This document shows, piece after piece, positions 48,824 through 57,760 of a stretch of DNA of 64,000 bases; the stretch's first letter is position 1; each line of letters starts with the position of its first letter. The translations under genes were made by a program, and so were the position numbers. This DNA comes from a virus, in the IMG/VR virus record IMGVR_UViG_3300032316_000223, positions 1 through 64,000 of that record. One strand, written 5' to 3'. The notes under the pieces are model-generated. The model saw only the letters and a list, made by a program, of their open reading frames with translations, was not told where the DNA came from and searched no databases.

Positions 48824-49311
48824 TAAAAGGAAATAAAAAAATATGGTTTCTCAATGGAGATTTAGTAAGACTACATCACAGTTCAAGATCTACGGGAATG
48901 GTTTCTGTTTATAATATTACTAAAGATAGAATTGAAACTTGCTTAAGATCTGACTTTAGAAAAAATAGAGAACGTGCATATACTGTAACTGAGACTGCTA
49001 AATTAATTAATCGTCATAGAAAATATATGCCTAAATTAGTGAAGACTGGAGTGATACCAAAACCAGTTGGAGCAAGGATAAACGGACAAAGAGGTTGGCA
49101 AATTAGGTCCTATTATTCAGAAAGCATGGTGAGGGACATACGTGCTATACTGGCTACTATACATATAGGACAACCAAGAAAAGATGGACTTATAACAAAT
49201 AATATGACTCCTACAAGCCAAGAGTTGACACGGCGAATGGGGGACGGTATACTTACATATACAAAGACAGAAGATGGAAGATTTATTCCTGTTTGGGCAG
49301 AAAACATTTAA
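48769..49311 (+). CDS. MerR/excisionase-like DNA-binding protein, 180 aa
   Basis: Residues about 63-120 (YTVTETAKLINRHRKYMPKL, PVGARINGQRGWQIRSYYS) form a winged helix-turn-helix of MerR/excisionase type. The flanks are basic. Located at the border between structural and replication genes, so a role as a transcription regulator or replication initiator fits. GAAGGA just before ATG 48769 is the ribosome binding site; the spacing is short, and a later start is possible. Confidence 0.6.
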   Translation: MVTSKGIIQSEIYNNETVIKGNKKIWFLNGDLVRLHHSSRSTGMVSVYNITKDRIETCLRSDFRKNRERAYTVTETAKLINRHRKYMPKLVKTGVIPKPVGARINGQRGWQIRSYYSESMVRDIRAILATIHIGQPRKDGLITNNMTPTSQELTRRMGDGILTYTKTEDGRFIPVWAENI

Positions 49312-49330
49312 TAATAGAAACGGTGGGGTA

Positions 49331-49543
49331 ATGGAAAACGAAAATACAAAAGTATCAGTAGCACTTGGATATACACTTAATTTGGGTAACTTTCAGTCAT
49401 TAAGGTTTGATTTTAACGTTACAGATAATGCACGAAATGGTGAAACAGTAGACCAGGCTTTTAGTCGTGTATATAAGTTTGTAGAAGATAAGTTAACGGA
49501 AAAAGTCAAAGAAGCCGAAACAGAGGCTGACAGTAGCAACTAA
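49331..49543 (+). CDS. Conserved small phage protein, 70 aa
   Basis: The start at 49331 (MENENTKVSVALGYTLN) is chosen because GGTGGGG precedes it; the open frame reaches 49274. The pattern YxLxLGNFQSLRFDF ... RNGETVDQAFSRVYKFVEDKL recurs in small proteins of phage replication regions. A short beta part and a C-terminal acidic helix suggest a nucleic-acid- or helicase-linked role; not proven. TAATG links it to the next gene. Confidence 0.6.
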   Translation: MENENTKVSVALGYTLNLGNFQSLRFDFNVTDNARNGETVDQAFSRVYKFVEDKLTEKVKEAETEADSSN

Positions 49544-49851
49544 TGGCTGAACGCAAAGACCGTATGGCTTTGCTAAGTAGATATAATAAGTTCCATCTAC
49601 AAAGATATGAAGCCAAAAGTAACATAAATCTTAATGTTGAGCAATGGGCCTCCGATGCCCTTGTTGAGTCTTATGGTATTTCTCAATGCTATGATTTATT
49701 AGATTATTATTTTAAAATAGCAGAAAATCCTACTTGGAATTATTTTGCATACAATGCAGAAAAAATTCTTAATGGTAAACTAGAAGTAGAACAAGACATT
49801 AAAGAACGAGAAGAGCGAAGAAAATTAGCAAGGAGGTGGATTAGTGAATAA
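49543..49851 (+). CDS. Hypothetical replication-cluster protein, 102 aa
   Basis: Helical, Tyr/Trp-containing protein (LLSRYNKFHLQRYEAKSNIN, ALVESYGISQCYDLLDYYF) with a strongly charged C-terminal helix (EQDIKEREERRKLARRW). It lies directly upstream of the helicase gene and overlaps it, so it may load or regulate the helicase. This is inferred from position only. Confidence 0.55.
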   Translation: MAERKDRMALLSRYNKFHLQRYEAKSNINLNVEQWASDALVESYGISQCYDLLDYYFKIAENPTWNYFAYNAEKILNGKLEVEQDIKEREERRKLARRWISE

Positions 49852-51070
49852 TACAGAAGCAAAATTAATAACTGCAGTATTAAACGATAAACAAGTCCAC
49901 GTATTATTGCAAGCCAATGTTGACAACCTTTTAAGAACTCACAATGATGTGTGGGATTTTATTAGATTATACTCAGAAAACAATCAATCAGTTCCACCAG
50001 TATCACTAGTTGTAGAAAAATTTAGAGACTTTGTGCCAGTAGAGGGTGTTGGTGCAACCAAGCATCACCTTGAAGAATTACAAACAGAATATTTAAATGA
50101 TAGTCTTAAAGATATCTTACGCAATGCAGCATCTGAGGTTCAAAGCGGTAATGGTAACAATGCTCTTGAACATTTAATTACTAAGACTTCAGAACTTAAA
50201 AAAAATACTGCTGCAATAAGAGATATTGAAGTTACAGACCTTGACTCTGCAGTTGCTTATTTTGAAAATGTAAAGAAAATGCAAGATCTAGGACAGGTTG
50301 GAATTAAAACTGGCTTACCAGGTTTTGATAACTACCTACCTTCTGGAATTATGCCAGGGCAACTAGGGGTCTTTCTTGCATATCCAGGTATTGGAAAGTC
50401 TTGGTTGGCCCTGTACTTCGCTGTGCAGGCCTGGAAACAGGGTCGTAGTCCACTTGTCATAAGTCTTGAAATGTCTGAAACGGAAGTTCGTAACCGTGTA
50501 TTTGCAATTATGGGTGAGGGCTTGTGGTCTCATCGCAAACTTAGTAATGGAGAAGTAGAGATTGATATGCTTAAAAAATGGCATGCCGATAAGTTGCAGG
50601 GTAAACCAGAGTTTCATATTATATCTAATGACAGTGGTGGAGAAGTAACTCCTTCAGTTATACGTGGAAAGATTGATCAATACAAGCCAGACTTTGTTGT
50701 AGTTGATTATTTACAATTAATGTCACCAAATCAAAAAGCAGATAACGAAACGGTACGTATGAAAAACCTTTCTCGTGAACTTAAACTTATGTCTATTAGC
50801 GAAGAGGTTCCTATTATTGCTATCTCATCTGCCACACCAGATGATGCTAAAGATTTGTCAAGTGCCCCAACTTTGGGACAAACTGCTTGGTCAAGACAAA
50901 TTGCTTATGATGCTGATTGGGTTATGGCTTTAGGTCGTGCTACGAATAGTGATATTATTGAATGTGTATTTAGAAAAAATAGAAATGGTTTTATGGGGGA
51001 CTTTTTAGTTCAAGTAGATTTTGATAGAGGATACTATCGTTACAAGGATTATGAGGATAAAAATGGTTAA
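49844..51070 (+). CDS. DnaB-like replicative helicase, 408 aa
   Basis: GTG start with AGGAGGT. A helical N-terminal domain (residues 1-130) precedes a RecA-type motor: GLPGFDNYLPSGIMPGQLGV, Walker A AYPGIGKSW at about 179-187, a Glu-rich SLEMSE segment, Walker B VVDYLQLM at about 285-292, and the arginine-finger region near IIECVFRKNRNG. Unwinds DNA at the phage fork and partners with the primase downstream, whose ATG overlaps its end. Confidence 0.85.
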   Translation: MNNTEAKLITAVLNDKQVHVLLQANVDNLLRTHNDVWDFIRLYSENNQSVPPVSLVVEKFRDFVPVEGVGATKHHLEELQTEYLNDSLKDILRNAASEVQSGNGNNALEHLITKTSELKKNTAAIRDIEVTDLDSAVAYFENVKKMQDLGQVGIKTGLPGFDNYLPSGIMPGQLGVFLAYPGIGKSWLALYFAVQAWKQGRSPLVISLEMSETEVRNRVFAIMGEGLWSHRKLSNGEVEIDMLKKWHADKLQGKPEFHIISNDSGGEVTPSVIRGKIDQYKPDFVVVDYLQLMSPNQKADNETVRMKNLSRELKLMSISEEVPIIAISSATPDDAKDLSSAPTLGQTAWSRQIAYDADWVMALGRATNSDIIECVFRKNRNGFMGDFLVQVDFDRGYYRYKDYEDKNG

Positions 51071-51986
51071 AGATTCTTATACTGCAGAACAAGTTAATCG
51101 TGTGCTAACTGGTGCTGGCATTGATATTGAGGCTGAGTATGGAACAGACTATATTATATTTTGTCCGTATCACAACAACAATAGAACCCCTGCTGGCGAA
51201 GTATCAAAAGAGCATGGATTGTTTTTTTGTTTTGGATGTCAAACGACAAAGACTCTTGTTGAGTTTGTAATGTATATATCTAATAGAACCTACTTTGAGG
51301 CAATAAGATATATTAAAAGTAAAGAGCAAGAAACTAGCATTGAGACATCAGTCAACAAAGCATTGATAGATAAACCAGAGTTTGTACAGTATGACGAACT
51401 ATTAATTAAAAGATTAAATAATAATGCATTAGAGTCTCCAAGAGCAATTAGGTATTACGAAGGTAGGAAAATAACTAAAGACTCAATGATAAAGTTTAAT
51501 CTTGGTTATTCAGAAAAACAAGATTCGGTCACAATTCCAGTACATTCTCCAGACGGGATTTGTATTGGATTTGTTGCTAGAACAGTTGAAGGCAAAGAAT
51601 TTAAAAATACACCTGGTTTGCCAAAAGGCAAGACATTGTTTAATTTACACAGAATAAAGACTTCAAGTATTGTTTATGTAGTAGAGTCTTCATTTGATGC
51701 AATTAGACTAGATCAAGTAGGATTCCCTGCGGTTGCTACGCTAGGGGCTAATGTTTCTGCAGCACAGATAAAACTATTAGAAAAGTATTTTAATAGTATT
51801 GTTTTAATTGCAGATAACGATGATGCAGGAATAATAATGAGGGATAAGTTAATCCAAAGACTTGGACCTGTTGTTACTTCTGTTTACATAGATAAAAAAT
51901 ATAAAGATATAGGCGACATGGATGATGATGCAATTAAAAAACTGGAGTTTCAGTTTGACAATTCTATTACCAATATGTTAAAATAG
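51063..51986 (+). CDS. DnaG-type primase, 307 aa
   Basis: The start at 51063 (MVKDSYTAEQVN), 8 nt before the helicase stop, is preferred over upstream in-frame ATGs inside the helicase gene. It has a CHC2 zinc finger (C34-x2-H37 ... C56-x2-C59) and a Toprim domain with YVVESSFDAIRLDQ and ADNDDAG acidic motifs. It lacks a helicase-interaction C-terminal extension and is shorter than bacterial DnaG. Makes RNA primers for the lagging strand. Confidence 0.85.
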   Translation: MVKDSYTAEQVNRVLTGAGIDIEAEYGTDYIIFCPYHNNNRTPAGEVSKEHGLFFCFGCQTTKTLVEFVMYISNRTYFEAIRYIKSKEQETSIETSVNKALIDKPEFVQYDELLIKRLNNNALESPRAIRYYEGRKITKDSMIKFNLGYSEKQDSVTIPVHSPDGICIGFVARTVEGKEFKNTPGLPKGKTLFNLHRIKTSSIVYVVESSFDAIRLDQVGFPAVATLGANVSAAQIKLLEKYFNSIVLIADNDDAGIIMRDKLIQRLGPVVTSVYIDKKYKDIGDMDDDAIKKLEFQFDNSITNMLK

Positions 51987-52013
51987 ATATAACACATAAG
52001 GAGAAAAAATAAT

Positions 52014-52670
52014 ATGACTATTGTAAAGGGACTAAAAAACATTAATGCCCTAGTTGACAAGCCAAAGTATGATGAAAACTCTCCAAAGGTAAGATGGTTA
52101 AAACTTGCCGATGGACAGTCTGCAAAAATTAGGTTCGTTGAAGAACTTGATGAAGACTCTGCAAACTATAGTGCAGATCGTGGATTAGCACTTGTTGTTA
52201 AAGAACACACAAATCCAAAAGACTACAAGCGCAAGGCTGTAGATACTATGGAATCAGAAGGCCGTGACTGGGCTGAAGAAATGCATCGCAAGGATCCAAA
52301 GGCTGGCTGGAGAGCACGTCTTCGTTTTTATTGCAACGTACTTGTAGATGATGGCATTGAAGAGCCATACATAGCCATTTGGTCAATGGGCGTAAGTAAG
52401 CAATCTGCATTTAACACTATTCGTGAATATGCTCTTGAAACAGGCAGTATCTCAAACATTTCATGGAAATTAAAGCGTAACGGTCAGGGTACTGAAACAA
52501 GTTACACACTTATTCCATCTGCACCAGACAAAGAGCCATTTGACTGGACAACACACAAGCCATACGCTCTTGAGTTAGCATTAAAGAAAATTCCTTATGC
52601 TGAACAAGAAGCATTCTATTTGGGGTTTGATACTCCATCCGTAACTTCATCAACCAACACAGATTGGTAA
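52014..52670 (+). CDS. Putative single-stranded DNA-binding protein, 218 aa
   Basis: KVRWLKLADGQSAKIRFVEE, then WRARLRFYCNVLVDDG and YIAIWSMGVSKQSAFNTIRE, fit phage SSB-like proteins with an OB-type beta core. In other phages such genes sit between primase and polymerase as here. The C terminus ends NTDW without the usual long acidic tail. AAGGAG precedes ATG 52014. Coats ssDNA during replication and recombination. Confidence 0.6.
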   Translation: MTIVKGLKNINALVDKPKYDENSPKVRWLKLADGQSAKIRFVEELDEDSANYSADRGLALVVKEHTNPKDYKRKAVDTMESEGRDWAEEMHRKDPKAGWRARLRFYCNVLVDDGIEEPYIAIWSMGVSKQSAFNTIREYALETGSISNISWKLKRNGQGTETSYTLIPSAPDKEPFDWTTHKPYALELALKKIPYAEQEAFYLGFDTPSVTSSTNTDW

Positions 52671-52671
52671 T

Positions 52672-55600
52672 ATGAACTACGTAGGCTTACATGTTCATAC
52701 TCACTACTCCCTATTTGACGGCATAGCAACTCCACAAGAGTATGTAGACCGTGCTAGCAAGTTGGGTATGAACGCTCTTGCAATTACAGATCACGGTTCA
52801 CTTTCTGGTCACAGAGAGTTTTACCGTTCTGCAAAAGAAAAGGGTATTAAGCCAATACTTGGTCTAGAAGGATACATGTGTGCAGACATATCAGATAAAA
52901 GAGATAAGTCTGAAAGAACAGGTCAACAAGATCTTGTTTATAATCATATTATCCTTCTAGCCAAGAACCAAAAAGGTTTAGAAAATCTTAACAAGATTAG
53001 CGAAATATCATGGACAGATGGATTCTTTAAAAAACCAAGGTTTGATTTTGAAATTCTTCAAAAATATAAAGAAGGAATAATTGTAACATCTGCTTGTCCT
53101 AGCAGCGTTATTGTTAAAGCATTAGAAGAGCAGGAATTTGCAATTGCTAAAAAACATATTGAGTGGTTTAAAGATAACTTTGGTAGCGATTACTACATTG
53201 AAGTTATGCCACATAACACACCAGAAATAAATAAATACCTTGTTGATCTTGCCGATGAATTTAATATTAAAGCAGTAGTTACTCCAGATTGTCATCACGT
53301 TGATGAATCACAAAAACATATTCAAGAGTTTAAACTTTTAATGAATACTCACGCTAAGGTACAAAAAGATACTACATACGCAAAATCTACAAAAATTGAT
53401 TCCATGATGGAACGCCTTGACTATCTTTATGGGGAAGATCGTCAAATAACATTTAACAAATTTGACATTCATTTACTTTCTTATGAAGAAATTAAAGCAG
53501 CAATGGAAAAACAGGGTATTGATAGAGAAGACATATACTCAAACACACTATTGCTAGCAGAGACAGTAGAAGACTATGACATTAAAGATGGTCTTGATTT
53601 ACTTCCAGTACAGTATAAAAATCCAGACCAAGAATTAGCAAACCTAGCCTTTGCTGCTCTAGAAGAAAAAAGATTAAACTCTAACTGGCTTGGTAATGAT
53701 ATTTACGAACAAAGGCTTGATGAAGAGTTATTTATTATTAGAGATAAAAAGTTTGCACCATATTTTTTAGTAGTTCAAAATATGATTTCTTGGGCAAAGA
53801 AAGAAGGAATCTTAGTTGGTCCAGGACGTGGATCTTCTGCTGGCTCTTTGGTTTGTTATCTTCTAGGAATTACTGATATTGATCCAATAGAGCATGGACT
53901 TTTGTTCTTCCGTTTTATTAATCCAGAACGTAATGACTTCCCTGATATTGATACAGATATTCAAGATACTCGTCGTGATGAAGTAAAGGATTATCTAGTT
54001 AGACAGTATAGGCACGTCGCATCTATTGCAACATTCCTTCAATTTAAAGACAAGGGGGTTGTGCGAGATGTTGCACGAGTTTTAGATATTCCACTTACAG
54101 ATGTTAACAAGGTCTTAAAACTTGTTGATACTTGGGATGAATATTGCACATCTAAAACTACACTATCGTTTAGAGAAAAATATCCAGAGGTAGAGATTTA
54201 TGGAGAACAGTTACGTGGTCGTATTAGAGGTACTGGCATTCATGCTGCTGGTGTGGTTACTAGTAAGAATCCAATATTTAGGTATGCGCCATTGGAGACT
54301 CGCTCTTCTCCTGGATCCGATGATCGCATTCCTGTGGTTGGTGTTGATATGGAAGAGGCTGAAAAAATTGGTCTTATTAAAATTGACGCATTAGGTCTTA
54401 AAACTTTAAGTGTAGTTAAAGACTGTATTGATATGATTAAAACAAATCATTATAAAGATATTGATCTTTTATCTATTGACATGGCAGATCCAAAGGTATA
54501 TGAAATGCTTTCAGACGGACACACAAAAGGTGTATTTCAGTGTGAAGCAACTCCATACACGAACCTTTTAGTAAAAATGGGAGTAAAGAATTTTAATGAG
54601 TTGGCAGCATCAAATGCTCTAGTTCGTCCAGGCGCTATGAACACTATTGGTAAAGATTATATTGCTCGTAAGCACGGTAAGCAAAACGTTTCCTATACCC
54701 ACCAAGTTATGAAAGAATTTACAGATGACACATATGGGTGTATTCTTTATCAGGAACAAGTTATGCAGGCTTGCGTTTACCTTGGTGGGATGACAATGGC
54801 AGAGGCTGACAAGGTTCGTAAGATTATTGGAAAGAAAAAAGATGCAAAAGAGTTCAATATATTTCAAGATAGGTTTGTTGCTGGGGCGAGTAAGTACATA
54901 TCTCCTAATAAAGCCTTGGACCTTTGGCACGACTTTGAAGAGCATGCGGGATACTCGTTTAACAAGAGCCACGCAGTTGCTTACTCTACTCTCTCGTATT
55001 GGACGGCGTGGTTAAAATATTACTATCCGCTTGAATTTATGTTTGCCCTTCTTAAAAATGAAAAAGATAAAGATGGTAGAACAGAGTATCTAATTGAAGC
55101 AAAGCGTATGGGCATATCAGTTAAACTGCCACATATTAATGATTCAGATTTAGATTTTAAAATTGAGGGCAAGGGAATTCGTTTTGGATTAACTGGTATT
55201 AAGTTTATTTCAAACAACATTGCACAAAAATATATTGATGCAAGACCATTTAATAGTTATAAACAACTTGAAGAGTTTACATTTACAAAAGGTAATGGAG
55301 TAAACAGTAGAGCCTTAAATGCACTAAGATTAACTGGTGCTGCAACATTTTCTGATAATCCACGTAATGATGAAGATATAAAAGAAAATCTTTACGAGTA
55401 TCTAAATCTTCCAGAGTTTAATATTTCTATTCCATCTCACTATTATGCATTTATTCAATCAATTGAAGATTTTGAAGAAAAAGGATCTTTTATTTTAATG
55501 GGTATGGTTAAAGCAATTAAGAGAGGAAAAGGTTGGTCACGAGTTGAAATTCTAGACAAAACTGGAAGTGTTGGTATATTTGATGAAGAGTCAACAACTA

Positions 55601-55959
55601 TTGAGACTGGTCGGACTTACTTGATTCTTGCTAATGATAATAGAATTGTTTCTGCAATTCCTGTTGATGAAATAAAAGGATCAACAAATGCACTTGTTAA
55701 GTTTTTGGGTTACAAGCAATTGCCTTATACAGAAGATGAGATGTTCGTTGTTTCATTTAAATCAAGAATAACAAAGGCTGGAAAGAAAATGGCTTCTTTA
55801 ACCTTGGCAGATACTTCAAGAGACTTACACTCAGTAACAGTATTTCCTACTGCATTTCCAAAAGCATACATGCACATTGAAGAAGGCAAGTCGTATAAAT
55901 TTAGTTTTGGTAAAACAAAAGATGGCACGGTAATTATGGAGGATGTAAATGTCAGTTAA
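52672..55959 (+). CDS. DNA polymerase III alpha (DnaE-type), 1095 aa
   Basis: The N-terminal PHP domain has an apparently complete metal site: H7-x-H9, D16, ITDHG, GLEGY, NHIILLAKN, SACPSS and TPDCHHVD. The polymerase core has PGRGSSAGSLVCYLLG at about 384-399, PDIDTD (D425, D427) and KID (D572), the three catalytic aspartates. A helix-hairpin-helix region and an OB-like C terminus follow. It is the phage's main replicase. No separate proofreading exonuclease gene was found, so the PHP site may proofread, as in actinobacterial DnaE1. Confidence 0.9.
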   Translation: MNYVGLHVHTHYSLFDGIATPQEYVDRASKLGMNALAITDHGSLSGHREFYRSAKEKGIKPILGLEGYMCADISDKRDKSERTGQQDLVYNHIILLAKNQKGLENLNKISEISWTDGFFKKPRFDFEILQKYKEGIIVTSACPSSVIVKALEEQEFAIAKKHIEWFKDNFGSDYYIEVMPHNTPEINKYLVDLADEFNIKAVVTPDCHHVDESQKHIQEFKLLMNTHAKVQKDTTYAKSTKIDSMMERLDYLYGEDRQITFNKFDIHLLSYEEIKAAMEKQGIDREDIYSNTLLLAETVEDYDIKDGLDLLPVQYKNPDQELANLAFAALEEKRLNSNWLGNDIYEQRLDEELFIIRDKKFAPYFLVVQNMISWAKKEGILVGPGRGSSAGSLVCYLLGITDIDPIEHGLLFFRFINPERNDFPDIDTDIQDTRRDEVKDYLVRQYRHVASIATFLQFKDKGVVRDVARVLDIPLTDVNKVLKLVDTWDEYCTSKTTLSFREKYPEVEIYGEQLRGRIRGTGIHAAGVVTSKNPIFRYAPLETRSSPGSDDRIPVVGVDMEEAEKIGLIKIDALGLKTLSVVKDCIDMIKTNHYKDIDLLSIDMADPKVYEMLSDGHTKGVFQCEATPYTNLLVKMGVKNFNELAASNALVRPGAMNTIGKDYIARKHGKQNVSYTHQVMKEFTDDTYGCILYQEQVMQACVYLGGMTMAEADKVRKIIGKKKDAKEFNIFQDRFVAGASKYISPNKALDLWHDFEEHAGYSFNKSHAVAYSTLSYWTAWLKYYYPLEFMFALLKNEKDKDGRTEYLIEAKRMGISVKLPHINDSDLDFKIEGKGIRFGLTGIKFISNNIAQKYIDARPFNSYKQLEEFTFTKGNGVNSRALNALRLTGAATFSDNPRNDEDIKENLYEYLNLPEFNISIPSHYYAFIQSIEDFEEKGSFILMGMVKAIKRGKGWSRVEILDKTGSVGIFDEESTTIETGRTYLILANDNRIVSAIPVDEIKGSTNALVKFLGYKQLPYTEDEMFVVSFKSRITKAGKKMASLTLADTSRDLHSVTVFPTAFPKAYMHIEEGKSYKFSFGKTKDGTVIMEDVNVS

Positions 55960-56962
55960 TATACAAGATGTACTATCACAGTTAGACCCAAGAATTAGAA
56001 AGCGTCTTGGCACAGGAGAAGGAATTAACTTTGAGTATCAACCAACTCCAAGTTTTGGATTAAACCGTGCACTAGGCGGGGGACTGCCATACGGTAGACA
56101 AGTACTTGTATGGGGAAGCAAGTCATCGGCTAAGTCATCCATGTGTTTACAGATGATTGCTTTAGCGCAAGCAGAAGGCAAGGTTTGTGCATGGATTGAT
56201 TCTGAAATGTCCTATTCAGAAGACTGGGCTAAGTTGATGGGGGTAGATCCAACAAAACTAATTTACTCTCAAGCACGAACTATTAGCGACATGGTAGATG
56301 TTGGCGTTGGACTTATAAATGCTGGAGTTGATCTTATTGTTATTGATTCAATTACCTCAATGCTTCCTGCAATATATTTTGAAAAAGATTCAGATGAAAT
56401 GAAAGCACTTGAAAATACAAAGCAAATTGGTGCAGAGTCTAGAGACTTTAGTAATGCCTGGAAAATGCTTAACTATGCTAACAATAAAATAAAGCCTACA
56501 TTGCTTGTTCTTATTTCACAATCAAGAAATAATATCAATGCAATGTACACAAGCCAACAGCCTTCTGGTGGTCAGGCAACTAAGTTTTACTCATCTTGTG
56601 TAATTAAATTGTTTTCTTCTGAGTCAGAAAATCAAGCAATTAAAGGAAAGATTAAGGTTGGAGATAAATTAATTGAAGAAAAAATTGGTAGAAAGATTCG
56701 TTGGGAACTCCAGTTCTCTAAAACCTCTCCAGGGTTTCAATCTGGTGAGTATGATTTTTATTTTAGAGGTGACAATATTGGTATTGATGCAATAGGAGAT
56801 TTAGTTGATACTGCAGAATCAATGGGCTTGGTTAATAGAACTGGCGCATGGTATCAGTTAGATGATGGCACAAAGGTACAGGGCAGAGACGGTTTTATTG
56901 CTCGTGTTAAAGAAGATCTAGATTTACAAGAACAACTTAAGAAAAAAATAATTGATGCCTGA
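55949..56962 (+). CDS. RecA/UvsX-like recombinase, 337 aa
   Basis: LNRALGGGLPYGRQVLVWGS, Walker A GSKSSAKSS, VCAWIDSEMSYSEDWAKLMG, Walker B GVDLIVIDSITSM and LLVLISQSRNNI define the RecA core. The C-terminal part (QSGEYDFYFRGDNIGIDAIG) is typical of phage UvsX-like forms. It drives strand exchange in recombination-dependent replication and repair. The start overlaps the polymerase stop by 11 nt. Confidence 0.85.
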   Translation: MSVNIQDVLSQLDPRIRKRLGTGEGINFEYQPTPSFGLNRALGGGLPYGRQVLVWGSKSSAKSSMCLQMIALAQAEGKVCAWIDSEMSYSEDWAKLMGVDPTKLIYSQARTISDMVDVGVGLINAGVDLIVIDSITSMLPAIYFEKDSDEMKALENTKQIGAESRDFSNAWKMLNYANNKIKPTLLVLISQSRNNINAMYTSQQPSGGQATKFYSSCVIKLFSSESENQAIKGKIKVGDKLIEEKIGRKIRWELQFSKTSPGFQSGEYDFYFRGDNIGIDAIGDLVDTAESMGLVNRTGAWYQLDDGTKVQGRDGFIARVKEDLDLQEQLKKKIIDA

Positions 56963-57143
56963 GCAAAATTTTACTGTATATCCTGGAAAATGGCCATGCA
57001 AGACTTGCCAAGAGGTTGTAACATCTTTAAGGTATTGGCCAGAAACTGGAAATGCTACATGGATGTGTACACAAAAACATATTTCAAAAGTTAATCTACT
57101 GCCTCCAACAAAGAAGGATTATGAGCGAAAAGAACGAAAGTAA
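56955..57143 (+). CDS. Cys-containing small protein, 62 aa
   Basis: ATG 56955 overlaps the recombinase stop. GKWPCKTCQEVV and a later WMCTQKH give a Cys3-His type zinc site; the C terminus is Lys/Arg-rich (KKDYERKERK). Overlaps the next gene out of frame. Probably a small nucleic-acid-binding accessory of the recombination genes. Confidence 0.55.
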   Translation: MPEQNFTVYPGKWPCKTCQEVVTSLRYWPETGNATWMCTQKHISKVNLLPPTKKDYERKERK

Positions 57144-57420
57144 AAAAATAGGTGCTAAGCAGCATAAGAATTCTGGTAGAAATACACAGAAGGGCGATGC
57201 TACTTGGAGGGGATTTGTTGTTGACTTTAAAGAAGCCAGCAAATCTTTTACATTAAACAAAGATGTATGGGCAAAGGCTGTTACTGACTCTATTCAGGCA
57301 GGCAGAGATAAATCTCCAGCCATTGTTGTAATTCTTGGAGAAGGCAATACAAAGGTAAGACTTGCTATAATTGAAATGAGCATGCTAGAGCAATTAACAG
57401 AGGAGGAATATAATGTCTGA
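57121..57420 (+). CDS. Putative Holliday junction resolvase, PD-(D/E)XK type, 99 aa
   Basis: Start at 57121 (MSEKNESKKIGAKQ) with AAGAAGGA upstream; the longer frame overlaps the previous gene. GAKQHKNSGRNTQKGDATW followed by VDFKEA resembles the Hjc-type core: Asp26 in GDA and D35-x-K37. Basic N terminus for DNA. Small size is normal for phage resolvases of this kind. Placed next to the recombinase, it probably resolves branched replication intermediates. Confidence 0.6.
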   Translation: MSEKNESKKIGAKQHKNSGRNTQKGDATWRGFVVDFKEASKSFTLNKDVWAKAVTDSIQAGRDKSPAIVVILGEGNTKVRLAIIEMSMLEQLTEEEYNV

Positions 57421-57727
57421 AACAGGAACACAGAAAACAACACTTGACATGGTAAATGGTTTAACAGAGATTGCAGATTATATGCAAGATGAAGAGTTAA
57501 CCGTTGCTTTAACTATGATTGCAAAGATTATCATAAAGCCAGATATTCCCTTACAGGCTGCTAGTCTTGAAATCGTAAGACTACAGGCCATTGCAGCAAA
57601 GATGTCTTTTAAAGCCACCTGGATGGCTAATGTTGACAAATCTGACAGGGCAAAGAAAAATATATACTTTACAGCAGCACAAGCAATAAACGATTTGGTT
57701 TCAGCACTTAAATACATAATGCGCTAA
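57413..57727 (+). CDS. Conserved helical phage protein, 104 aa
   Basis: All-helical: VNGLTEIADYMQDEELTVAL, MIAKIIIKPDIP, LEIVRLQAIAAKMSFKATWM and FTAAQAINDLVSALKYIMR. The pattern recurs in small proteins of phage replication regions, function unknown. AGGAGG upstream; overlaps the preceding gene by 8 nt. Confidence 0.6.
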   Translation: MSETGTQKTTLDMVNGLTEIADYMQDEELTVALTMIAKIIIKPDIPLQAASLEIVRLQAIAAKMSFKATWMANVDKSDRAKKNIYFTAAQAINDLVSALKYIMR

Positions 57728-57732
57728 CCTGC

Positions 57733-57738
57733 TATAAT
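57733..57738 (+). promoter_or_regulatory. Extended -10 element
   Basis: TGCTATAAT, 22 nt before the ATG at 57761, which has AAAGGATGA. Confidence 0.6.
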
Positions 57739-57760
57739 TAATATAAACAAAGGATGAAAC

